Shown here in pieces: positions 9,878 to 16,658 of a stretch of 64,000 nucleotides of DNA. How positions within the stretch are numbered: the first letter of the stretch is position 1; the number at the start of each line of letters is the position of its first letter. This DNA is from Bacteroidales bacterium (lineage in GTDB: Bacteria > Bacteroidota > Bacteroidia > Bacteroidales > M50B96). The stretch covers positions 22,119 to 86,118 of the forward strand of contig JAIOYV010000015.1 in assembly GCA_021740905.1 (NCBI GenBank). Reading direction: 5' to 3'. Below the pieces are notes generated by a model. That model was not told the DNA's origin, searched no databases, and was given only the letters and a program-made list of their open reading frames with translations. A program made the position numbers and the translations under genes.

Positions 9878-9981
9878 ACCGCCGTATACGAGACCTGCAC
9901 TACGGTGGTCCCGACTTTCAGCACAGGGTAAATGGTGAGAGGCGCATCCCGGCTATTTTAGCCAGGGCTGTCTACTGGATT
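9878..9981 (+). ncRNA. Group II intron-like 3' tail, copy B (relic)
   Basis: This is the best preserved copy. GAACCGCCGTATACGAGACC starts the domain-V-like hairpin, which closes with TACGGTGGT at 9901-9909. It is followed by the 25-base linker, GGTGAGAGGCGC, the GGCTATTTTAGCC hairpin and CTACTGGATT. It ends 16 bases from the stop codon of the outer-membrane protein gene, which runs on the opposite strand. No intron-encoded protein accompanies it. Confidence 0.65.
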
Positions 9982-9997
9982 AGGCGTATAATATGAA

Positions 9998-10669
9998 TTA
10001 CAATCTAAATCCTAATGTAAGCATGAACAATGAAACCTTTTGATTATAATCATCCAATTTCCCATCATCCGTTCCATATTCATATTCTCCTTCCATATCG
10101 TGTTCTCCAAGACCAAAGTATTTAAGCCCAATCTCAACCTTGTCATTAATTATCAACCCACCACCAATATTGAACCCGAGGGTTGTTGATAAATCATATT
10201 TTTCTTCATAGTCATCATCACCTTCTTCTTCCCATATAAAATCCGTCATTTTAAGCAAGCTTAGAGAAATTCCTGCTTGTCCAAATAAAGAAACCTGGTC
10301 ATTGGCTTTAAAAGTATAATCAAGTCCTGCTGAAATAGGCAAATTGATATACTTAGGAAAAGTAAACTCAGATGTACTGCCTGCAAAATCTTCAATATCA
10401 TCTTGAGCATCTTTGGCTATTGGATTAAGAATTACATCTAATCCACCAAAAAGTCCTAATCCATTATCTGTTAAAGGATAAACATACTTTAGCCCAGCAC
10501 CAAAACCAGTACCTGCCAAACCTGCATCATCATCATCAATATCATCGTCTCCAAAATCACCCATTGAAAAAGAAGGTCCAAAATGTAAACTTATATATCC
10601 TTGTGAATAAGCTTGAAAACTAAACACAACTAAAATTGTGAAAATCGAAAAAAATCTAAATTTGTTCAT
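9998..10669 (-). CDS. Outer-membrane beta-barrel protein
   Basis: A 223-residue exported protein. Residues 1-22 form a signal peptide ending SFQAYSQ. The rest alternates amphipathic strands and acidic, Asp-rich turns (GDDDIDDDDAG; EEEGDDDYEEKYD), and ends with strand MLTLGFRL, whose terminal aromatic/hydrophobic pattern suits BAM-dependent barrel insertion. It resembles the small porin-like outer-membrane beta-barrel families common in Bacteroidota. Acidic loops could bind cations, but no function is known. It is a single gene. Its leader begins with GTTATCC at 10836, the junction of the attC-like element, so it may be the ORF of a cassette. An intron-like tail lies directly beyond its 3' end. 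Confidence 0.75.
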   Translation of the reverse strand: MNKFRFFSIFTILVVFSFQAYSQGYISLHFGPSFSMGDFGDDDIDDDDAGLAGTGFGAGLKYVYPLTDNGLGLFGGLDVILNPIAKDAQDDIEDFAGSTSEFTFPKYINLPISAGLDYTFKANDQVSLFGQAGISLSLLKMTDFIWEEEGDDDYEEKYDLSTTLGFNIGGGLIINDKVEIGLKYFGLGEHDMEGEYEYGTDDGKLDDYNQKVSLFMLTLGFRL

Positions 10670-10829
10670 TTGTTTAAAATTATAAGTTAAAGAATAAAAA
10701 TACTGAATGTATTAATTTTGATATTTTAAGGTTCAAGTTTATTCATTGTAATTCTAAAATCCATTTTATCTTTTAAGTAATCCCATCGTCATCAAATTTT
10801 ACGACTTATCAAGAGACACAATTAATAGT

Positions 10830-10896
10830 GGATAACGTGTTGTGGATGGCCTGTTGCGGTGTTTTTCGCAATTGGCTATTCTGCTTTGTTACCAAC
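10830..10896 (-). repeat. attC-like hairpin 3' of the delta-60 gene
   Basis: On the plus strand this 67-base element reads as nested arms. The outer arms are GGATAAC (10830-10836) and GTTACCAAC (10888-10896), the middle arms ATGGCC and GGCTAT, and the inner arms TTGCG and CGCAA around an 8-base loop. Spacers of 9 and 8 bases separate the outer and middle arms. This layout matches folded integron attC sites (outer R, inner L boxes, unpaired spacer, terminal loop). It lies 3 bases past the stop codon at 10900. On the minus strand its first core, GTTGGTAAC, is the exact complement of GTTACCAAC at the 5' boundary of the same gene block (12439-12447). The core GTTATCC deviates from the classical GTTRRRY. 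Confidence 0.55.
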
Positions 10897-10899
10897 TGG

Positions 10900-12297
10900 C
10901 TATTCTTTTAATAGCTTTTTAAATTTAATGGATTTACCATTTTCTAGTTTTAATAGATAAACACCAGATGCTAATTGACTTGCTTGAACTCTTGTTTTAC
11001 CAGTGACACTTCCGTTTAAAACTACCTGGCCCGAGGTATTGAAAATTTCAAAGTTTAGTTTTTTACTATATCCTTTCACTTCAATTGTTAATTCATCAGA
11101 GAAAGGAACCGGATAAATAGAAATACCTTCTTCAATATGAGTGGAAGTAATTCCAATAGTAGATACCAATATTCTCGCAACCCTGTTTCTGCTCGTTCCG
11201 TTGTAGCTTTTAAAGCTACCTCCAATAATTATTTTCCCATCACTTTGTATGGCCGTTGTATATACACCATAATCTGCTCCTGTTCCCATATTAAATGAAG
11301 CATCAAGACTACCGTCGGCATTCAGGCGGGCTATACGATTTATGGCCGTTCCATTGTAGCTAGTAAAGTCACCTCCAATAATTATTTTTCCATCGCTTTG
11401 TATGGTCGTTGTATTGACCCAACTACTTGCCCCTGTTCCCGGGTTAAATGAAGTATCAAGACTGCCATCAGGATTCAGTCGGGCTATGCGGTTTCTGGCC
11501 GTTCCATTGTAGCTAGTAAAGATACCTCCAATAATTGTTTTTCCATCGCTTTGCATGTCCGTCGTCAAGACAATGCTATTTGCCCCTGTTCCCGAGCTAA
11601 ATGAAGCGTCAAGACTCCCGTTGGCACTAAGGCGGGTTATATAGTTTGTGCCTGTTCCATTGTAGTTTATAAACCAACCTCCAATAATTATTTTTCCATC
11701 ATTTTGTATGGCCGTTGTATAGACATCGTCACTTGGCCCTGTTCCTGGATTAAATGAAACATCAAAACTACCGTCGTCATTCAGACGGGCTATGTGGATT
11801 GAGGCCGTTCCGTTGTAACTTGTAAATTGACCGCCAATAACTATCTTTCCATCGCTTTGTATGGCAATTGACTTGACACCGCCATCTGACCCTGTTTCCG
11901 GGTTAAATGAAGCATCAAGACTACCGTCTGCATTCAGGCGGGCTATGAGATTTATGGCAGTTCCGTTGTAGCTTGTAAAATAACCTCCAATAATTATTTT
12001 TTCATCGCTTTGTACGGCGGTTGAATAGACACTATAATTTGCCCCTGTTCCCGGGTTAAATGAAATATCAAGACTGCCGTCTGCATTCAGTCGGGCTATG
12101 CGGTTTCTGGCCGTTCCATTATAGCTAGTAAAGATACCTCCAATAATTATTTTTCCATCACTTTGTATGTTCGTTGTCAAGACCAAACTATCTGCTCCTG
12201 TTCCTGGGTTAAATGAAGTATCAAGAATGCCAGGTTGTGCATTGGTAAATAATGCTATCATACACATTAAAGCGGCTAAAAATATAATTTTTCTCAT
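10900..12297 (-). CDS. Delta-60 repeat protein with T9SS sorting domain
   Basis: A 465-residue exported protein. The signal peptide ends FTNAQ (about residue 20). Seven tandem delta-60 repeats of about 52 residues follow, with the core SFNPGTGA...IQSDGKIIIGG.FTSYNGT..NRIARLN.DGSLD, and should fold as a beta-propeller. The last 80 residues are a type A T9SS sorting domain (ISIYPVPFSDELTIE, then ASGVYLLKLENGKSIKFKKLL). It is a complete, surface-directed protein whose ligand is unknown. The near-identical repeats suggest recent internal expansion. The gene block is bounded 5' by GTTACCAAC at 12447 and 3' by an attC-like hairpin, so it is the best-defined putative cassette in the window. Secreted proteins are unusual but not excluded as cassette cargo. 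Confidence 0.88.
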   Translation of the reverse strand: MRKIIFLAALMCMIALFTNAQPGILDTSFNPGTGADSLVLTTNIQSDGKIIIGGIFTSYNGTARNRIARLNADGSLDISFNPGTGANYSVYSTAVQSDEKIIIGGYFTSYNGTAINLIARLNADGSLDASFNPETGSDGGVKSIAIQSDGKIVIGGQFTSYNGTASIHIARLNDDGSFDVSFNPGTGPSDDVYTTAIQNDGKIIIGGWFINYNGTGTNYITRLSANGSLDASFSSGTGANSIVLTTDMQSDGKTIIGGIFTSYNGTARNRIARLNPDGSLDTSFNPGTGASSWVNTTTIQSDGKIIIGGDFTSYNGTAINRIARLNADGSLDASFNMGTGADYGVYTTAIQSDGKIIIGGSFKSYNGTSRNRVARILVSTIGITSTHIEEGISIYPVPFSDELTIEVKGYSKKLNFEIFNTSGQVVLNGSVTGKTRVQASQLASGVYLLKLENGKSIKFKKLLKE

Positions 12298-12447
12298 TTT
12301 TGGAAAATATAATAAATTAATTATTCATTTTCAATGACATACAATTCTTGTGGGTATGTAATTTATTTTATCATTTCGTTTTATATTCTTAATCTATTCC
12401 CCTGCAATTTAATTAATGTTCTTACTTTCTTTCGGCTTGTTGGTAAC

Positions 12448-12634
12448 TACCCCAAAATGGGTCGATATACACAGTAGCATAGTCAATATTTCGCATGTCC
12501 TGTATTTGTATCTGGGCTACTTTTCAATTCTGGTGTTCCTTATTAAGTTCATCGTGATGGTGTTAAATTCATTTGCTTCCAAAAGTAACTAAAAGTTTGA
12601 TTGGCAAGAAATATTTTACTAGTTAATTATCAAC
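12448..12634 (-). repeat. 187-bp direct repeat R1
   Basis: This is closely similar to R3 (17640-17827) over its full length and to R2 (15130-15241) over the distal 112 bases. On the minus strand it starts GTTGATAATTAA and ends CATTTTGGGGTA, followed by GTTACCAAC. R1 and R3 diverge within a few bases after this GTT core. It contains only tiny reading frames and I regard it as non-coding. It separates the AlbA_2 block from the delta-60 block. Confidence 0.8.
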
Positions 12635-12851
12635 TACCCGCAGCTATAGAATAATACCGATTACGAATTGATATGCGCCTTTCGTTCGTTTCCTTCCTAA
12701 AACCACATCAATTCAGTATCGGCATTCAGGCTATTTTAATTAGCGATCCCGATTTTTATCGGGAGACTTTGAGCGCATTTCAGAATGAAATTGGTATAAT
12801 TTCGATTAAATTGCTGAAGTAGGGTTTAGCGCACGGAAACTATGCCCGCAC
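12635..12851. other. Non-coding spacer
   Basis: No gene is seen. It contains a TCCCGA / TCGGGA hairpin near 12748-12765 and leads into the degenerate intron-like tail C. Confidence 0.4.
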
Positions 12852-12928
12852 TAGGGTGGCCCCGACTTTCAGTATGGGATAAATGGTGAGAGGCGAGTCC
12901 CGGCTATTTTAGCCGGGGGAGTCTCAAT
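12852..12928 (+). ncRNA. Group II intron-like 3' tail, copy C (degenerate)
   Basis: It shares with copies A and B the TAGGGTGGCCCCGACTTTCA start, the GATAAATGGTGAGAGGCG linker and the GGCTATTTTAGCC hairpin, but the domain-V 5' arm is decayed. It ends next to GTTGTAATT (minus strand), close to the 3' end of the AlbA_2 gene. Confidence 0.5.
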
Positions 12929-12980
12929 TACAACCAGTGCTTTTTTGACGGCCATAGTTTGTTAAACATGTTATACTTGC

Positions 12981-14483
12981 TCATCTCAATTTTGCTTTCA
13001 TATTTTCAGTTAAATAATATCCTCCAGTCTTTGGTGCTCCTTTAAATTCGATAATACCGACCTCTTTTGCTATTCTTAAATACCTTTCAATTGATGGTTT
13101 AGACTTTCCTCTTTTAGTTGCAATGTCCATCGCATTAACTCCTTCTTTACCTAAAACAAGTTCCGTAATCTTCATAATATCTATCCTTACACCATCATTT
13201 ACACCATCAATTAGACCATCATTTACTCCATCATCTAACAAAGTATTTACACCATCAATTAGACCATCAATTAGACCATCATTTACACCATCAGTTTTAG
13301 AAGTTCTTTTTTTTGCTGCTAATGCTTTAGGTCCATTAAATGTAAGTGTAATGCCATCAATATCATCTTTCCATGAAGGGTCTTTGAGACCTTCCTTTCT
13401 ACATTCTTCAACTACTTTAATAGTACCTTTCCCAAGTTTGTCAATTAAACCTCTCATGAAAACAACATGTGCAATATCGGGATTAACAGGATGAGAACGA
13501 TGGTTTTTCTTTAATTCACTAACTTTCAAATCATCAGGCAAATGACCACTATTAGAAATTACAAAACTTTCGGGAAAAATACTGATTGCAACACCACTAG
13601 AAGGACTGCTGTAATCTCTATGCATCAGGGCATTAATAACACCTTCTTGTAATGCTTTCTCAGGAAATCTGAAGTCAATTCTTCTCCATTGGTTTTTATC
13701 AAATACGCTGCGAGTTCCTAGATTGCCAAAGTAACGTTCCAGCTTATCCTGAATATCAAAGAGATTGCCTTCGAAAACTTCATCCCGTAGTAAGGCATTG
13801 TAGGTTTTCCCTTCGCCGTATTCAGTGAGTCGGACACGAATTTGTGGCAAAAAACGACTGGGAGTTTTTGCAAATAATACCACGCATGCATTTGTAAATG
13901 AGCTATTTTTGTACAATCCATAATTGGTGAGGAAATTCAATATGTCATTTCCTTCAAATATGCTACGATGGTATTCTCTTGATTCTTTTATAGTCTGTTG
14001 TATCAGTTTTTTATCCAGGTCTTCCAAGTCCACCCCAAAAGCTGGTTGTCTTTCCCAATGTAATTCTGATTTTTGGCGATCATGTAAAAGTTCAGAAATC
14101 TGTTGAGGAGTTGCTTTTACGGTGGAAACCCCCTTTCTGTAATAAATGTTTCCATCAAACAAATAGGGTTGTTTAGAGCCTCCTGAAACCTTCAGCAAGA
14201 TCAAATCATTGTTATGGTATGGCTCAACCGAAATGGTAACCGGAGCTTCCGGCAGCAAAACATTCAGTAGGTAAATTTTTAAATCATCAACCCATTTAGC
14301 TGAATTTTGGATGTGAAACGGAATTTTATCTTCGCTTACCCCTACCAGAATTCGCCCACCCTTGCCATTAAGGAAACTGCAAAGCACCTTGGCGATTTCT
14401 TCTTTACGAACAGACTCTATAAACTCAAGCCGTTCGCTTTCGCCTTCAAGAAGCATTTCTTTTATGAGTTGTTCGACTTTCAT
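12981..14483 (-). CDS. AlbA_2 / HATPase_c_4 DNA-binding protein with DG-rich linker
   Basis: A 500-residue cytoplasmic protein. Residues about 10-130 are an AlbA_2 (Schlafen AAA_4-type) domain with ESERLEFIESVRKEEIAKVL and FLNGKGGRILVGVSED. A HATPase_c_4-like segment at about 265-365 carries EKALQEGVINALMHRDYS and the SNSGHLP turn. About 390-430 is an unusual run of DGVNDGLIDG-type repeats, encoded by near-identical codons. The C-terminal 70 residues look like a winged helix (GVNAMDIATKRGKSKPSIER). Such proteins are usually annotated as transcriptional regulators or putative helicases, and some occur in defence loci. Its ATG overlaps the DUF4062 stop codon (ATGA), so the two are translationally coupled and probably work together. 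The ligand and DNA target are unknown. Confidence 0.85.
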   Translation of the reverse strand: MKVEQLIKEMLLEGESERLEFIESVRKEEIAKVLCSFLNGKGGRILVGVSEDKIPFHIQNSAKWVDDLKIYLLNVLLPEAPVTISVEPYHNNDLILLKVSGGSKQPYLFDGNIYYRKGVSTVKATPQQISELLHDRQKSELHWERQPAFGVDLEDLDKKLIQQTIKESREYHRSIFEGNDILNFLTNYGLYKNSSFTNACVVLFAKTPSRFLPQIRVRLTEYGEGKTYNALLRDEVFEGNLFDIQDKLERYFGNLGTRSVFDKNQWRRIDFRFPEKALQEGVINALMHRDYSSPSSGVAISIFPESFVISNSGHLPDDLKVSELKKNHRSHPVNPDIAHVVFMRGLIDKLGKGTIKVVEECRKEGLKDPSWKDDIDGITLTFNGPKALAAKKRTSKTDGVNDGLIDGLIDGVNTLLDDGVNDGLIDGVNDGVRIDIMKITELVLGKEGVNAMDIATKRGKSKPSIERYLRIAKEVGIIEFKGAPKTGGYYLTENMKAKLR

Positions 14484-15109
14484 ATTTTACCCTTTTTAAG
14501 TTCTTCTAATTCTTCTATTCGTTTTTGCATATCACCAAACTGAGTTTCTACAAATAACCTCACCTCATCCATATTTGAAAAGGATTGTACCCAGTTCTGT
14601 TTCACATCATTATACATATCCACTACCTTTACACTATCCAAAACTGAAGTTTTAGGAATCTCGAATTTTTTCCTTTTACCAGCCTTGGTGTACATTTTAG
14701 GTTGTAACAACTTCCTGAGAAACTCAATTTTTTCATGGGCAATAAACCACCTTGGTTTATCCAATCGTTTAGCTTCCAGAAATTCATCGTGAGTAATTCC
14801 AGAACCATATCTTGGGAATATAATTCCAAAAAACAAATCACAATCGTAGACTGCTTTTAAACATGCTGCTTTCGTATTACTTATATGCTTTGCAGCCACA
14901 TAAACACTGCCTTCTTTAGACATGATTACTTTGTAACCATACTGCTGCCTAAGAATTGCTGCGATTTGGTCTAAATCTGATTCGGCACCATACACCGTTG
15001 AAGAAACCATAATGGTCAGCTGTTTCTTTTTTGACTCAGCAACCTTTTTCGGAACTGCTTTTTTTACAGTCGACTTCTTCTTCACCGTTTTGGATGCCTT
15101 CTTGGTCAT
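14480..15109 (-). CDS. DUF4062 domain protein
   Basis: A 209-residue protein. A Lys-rich tail (1-28) precedes a DUF4062 module at about 30-125 with KQLTIMVSSTVYGAESDLDQ, CDLFFGIIFPRYGSGIT and DEFLEAKRLDKPRWFI. DUF4062 has a TIR/nucleoside-deoxyribosyltransferase-like alpha/beta layout and is found on signalling and NLR-like proteins. The conserved YGSG and DEFLEA segments could form a nucleotide pocket, but catalysis is not established. The C-terminus is a predicted coiled coil (MQKRIEELEELKKGK). It is the first gene of a two-gene unit with the AlbA_2 protein (4-base overlap). Its leader is repeat R2. A role as sensor or effector of a defence pair is plausible but only inferred. Confidence 0.8.
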   Translation of the reverse strand: MTKKASKTVKKKSTVKKAVPKKVAESKKKQLTIMVSSTVYGAESDLDQIAAILRQQYGYKVIMSKEGSVYVAAKHISNTKAACLKAVYDCDLFFGIIFPRYGSGITHDEFLEAKRLDKPRWFIAHEKIEFLRKLLQPKMYTKAGKRKKFEIPKTSVLDSVKVVDMYNDVKQNWVQSFSNMDEVRLFVETQFGDMQKRIEELEELKKGKI

Positions 15110-15129
15110 TCACTATACTTTAATTAAAT

Positions 15130-15241
15130 ATCAATTTTGGTGTTCCTTATTATGTTCATCGTGATGGTGTTAAATTCAATTGATTCCAAAAGTAACTAAA
15201 AGTTTGATTGGCAAAATATATTTTACTGATTAATTTTCAAC
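15130..15241 (-). repeat. 112-bp truncated direct repeat R2
   Basis: It corresponds to the distal part of R1 and R3 (the GTTGAAAATTAA end through the GGAACACCAAAATTGA region) but lacks the 75 bases nearest the GGGTA-GTT junction. It forms the 5' leader of the DUF4062-AlbA_2 pair and lies 49 bases beyond the DUF4236 stop codon. Confidence 0.8.
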
Positions 15242-15290
15242 CAGCCGCTTTCAGTGGTCAACTTTTCAGTCCACGTAATACTCAGCTTTA

Positions 15291-15668
15291 CTATTCCATT
15301 AAAAGCTTATTTATTCTTGAACGAATTGCTCCTTGAGTCCTGCCAAAAATTTCACTCAACTCTTTAACTGTTTTTCCTTTTCGAAAGAGACTAACTAATT
15401 CCTTATCAGCTTTATTCGTCCAGGGTTCATAGGCTTGTTTGTGAGTTGCTCTGGTTTGTTCAATATATTGGGGTACCGCTCTTTTTTCTTTTCTGTTTTT
15501 GGGTTTTCCTCCAAAAAAGAAACTAAACATTCCGAGTTTGATTTTGCCATAAGAGCGTGCTTTCCGATTGAAAATTGGAATTGAAAATCCAGTCCCACCT
15601 CTCCAAGGACTTAATCGCATTCCACTTTTTCCAAATGTAAATGGCCCTATTCTAAATCTTATTCTCAT
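15291..15668 (-). CDS. DUF4236 protein with C-terminal SANT/Myb-like helix-turn-helix
   Basis: A 125-residue protein. Residues 1-32 match the DUF4236 pattern of small proteins with RFRIGPFTFGKSGMRLS and WRGGTGFSIP. A basic linker follows. Residues about 80-124 (WTNKADKELVSLFRKGKTVK then IFGRTQGAIRSRINKLL) look like a Myb/SANT or GcrA-like helix-turn-helix that could bind DNA. No signal peptide or membrane segment is seen. The biochemical role of DUF4236 is unknown; it is frequent in accessory regions. The gene is preceded by the GTTGCCTACG junction of the second attC-like element and sits alone between the methylase and the DUF4062 pair. Confidence 0.75.
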   Translation of the reverse strand: MRIRFRIGPFTFGKSGMRLSPWRGGTGFSIPIFNRKARSYGKIKLGMFSFFFGGKPKNRKEKRAVPQYIEQTRATHKQAYEPWTNKADKELVSLFRKGKTVKELSEIFGRTQGAIRSRINKLLME

Positions 15669-15706
15669 GGTGAATTATATACCAATAAGCGACTTTCTTA
15701 CCTCGT

Positions 15707-15772
15707 AGGCAACGTGTTGTAGATGGCCAGTTGCGGTGTTTTTTGCCTTTGGCCATTCTGCTTCATGGCCTG
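15707..15772 (-). repeat. attC-like hairpin 3' of the methylase gene
   Basis: About 50 of its 66 bases align with the element at 10830-10896, including GTGTTGT, ATGGCC, TTGCGGTGTTTTT and TCTGCTT. The middle arms ATGGCCA and TGGCCAT pair perfectly. The near-gene core has lost its AAC (CAGGCCAT in place of an expected AGGCAAC), so this copy may be inactive. It begins 4 bases beyond the methylase stop codon. The sequence similarity to the first copy ends at the GTTGCCT / GTTATCC core, after which the two leaders differ. Confidence 0.5.
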
Positions 15773-15776
15773 TATT

Positions 15777-16655
15777 TTAACTCCACCAGTCAAAGTTATC
15801 AGAAATAATGATTTCATTTTTTTGAATGTGGTGTGTTGTTTTCATGGGAATGGTTCTGAAGTCTAAATCATACTTCTCTGCTAAATTTCTGATTTCCCTG
15901 GTATCGTCATACGTAAGCATGAACTTTCCTTTTAGGGTAGATGTCAGAGAAAATAATTTATCATGGTCAATCTCAAAATGAGTGTAAAGTCTTTTCCCCG
16001 CAACCGTATATGGAGGGTCGATAAAAAAGTAACTCTCTTTATCATTTTTAGATTTACCCATTTCCTTAAAGGCATCGCCCATTACAAATTCCAATTTGTT
16101 TTTAACATAACCAATTGCTATAATTCTATCTCTAAGAGTTTTTGGATACCAACGGGATTTAATCCCTTTTCCATTTTCTCCATTTTTTAGCAATCCTGAA
16201 CCTTTTGTGATTATTCCACCATGGTAAATCCTATTTTTTAGAATTGTACTAAATGCTTTTTCTTGTAAGGTTTTTTCCTCTTTTTGAAGAATTGTATTTG
16301 CATTTTGAGAGGTTAAATCAAAAGAATAAATTTTGTTAGCTAACCATTCATGGTCACCATTGATTATTATTTCCCAAACTGCTGCTATCTCTTCGTCAAG
16401 CTCAATCATTTCAATTCGATTGGCGAGATTTTCAAAAGCAGCAGTTAAACTAACAATCCCACCACCCGCGAAGGGTTCAATCAATTTCTTTTTGCTATTT
16501 GATTGTTTCAGCCATTTTCTAACAACAGGAATGAGCCACGTTTTACCCCCTGGATACCGGAATGGGCTTCTTTGTGGAACAGACGCAACATTGACTACTT
16601 TAGCACTACTGACCTTTTTTTCTTTTGTCTCGAATATTGAGAATTGTACATCCAT
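15777..16655 (-). CDS. D12-class (Dam-type) adenine-specific DNA methyltransferase
   Basis: A 292-residue alpha-class N6-adenine methyltransferase. Motif X is SPFRYPGGKTWLIP (32-38 FRYPGGK), motif I is LIEPFAGGGIVSL (60-71) and the catalytic motif IV is FFIDPPYTVAG (DPPY 213-216). The length is typical of Dam-like enzymes with a small internal recognition domain. It transfers methyl from S-adenosylmethionine to adenine in DNA. Its start lies 3 bases after the stop of the NotI-like endonuclease, so the two form an operon and very probably a restriction-modification system. The target sequence cannot be deduced. An attC-like element begins 4 bases past its stop. Confidence 0.92.
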   Translation of the reverse strand: MDVQFSIFETKEKKVSSAKVVNVASVPQRSPFRYPGGKTWLIPVVRKWLKQSNSKKKLIEPFAGGGIVSLTAAFENLANRIEMIELDEEIAAVWEIIINGDHEWLANKIYSFDLTSQNANTILQKEEKTLQEKAFSTILKNRIYHGGIITKGSGLLKNGENGKGIKSRWYPKTLRDRIIAIGYVKNKLEFVMGDAFKEMGKSKNDKESYFFIDPPYTVAGKRLYTHFEIDHDKLFSLTSTLKGKFMLTYDDTREIRNLAEKYDLDFRTIPMKTTHHIQKNEIIISDNFDWWS

Positions 16656-16658
16656 AAT

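Noticed and set aside
9629..9981. Intron-like tails considered as plain rho-independent terminators
   Set aside because: They share more than 75 bases including the domain-V-like hairpin and linker, occur three times, and lie opposite to gene ends rather than in terminator orientation.
12448..12634. Repeat R1 as a small protein gene
   Set aside because: Only very short frames are present, and they are not conserved in R2 and R3; similarity is at the DNA level across stop codons.
13123..13494. Plus-strand frame rich in TPSIRPSFTPS repeats
   Set aside because: It is the antisense shadow of the DG-rich repeat and surrounding codons of the AlbA_2 gene, and has no ribosome-binding site.
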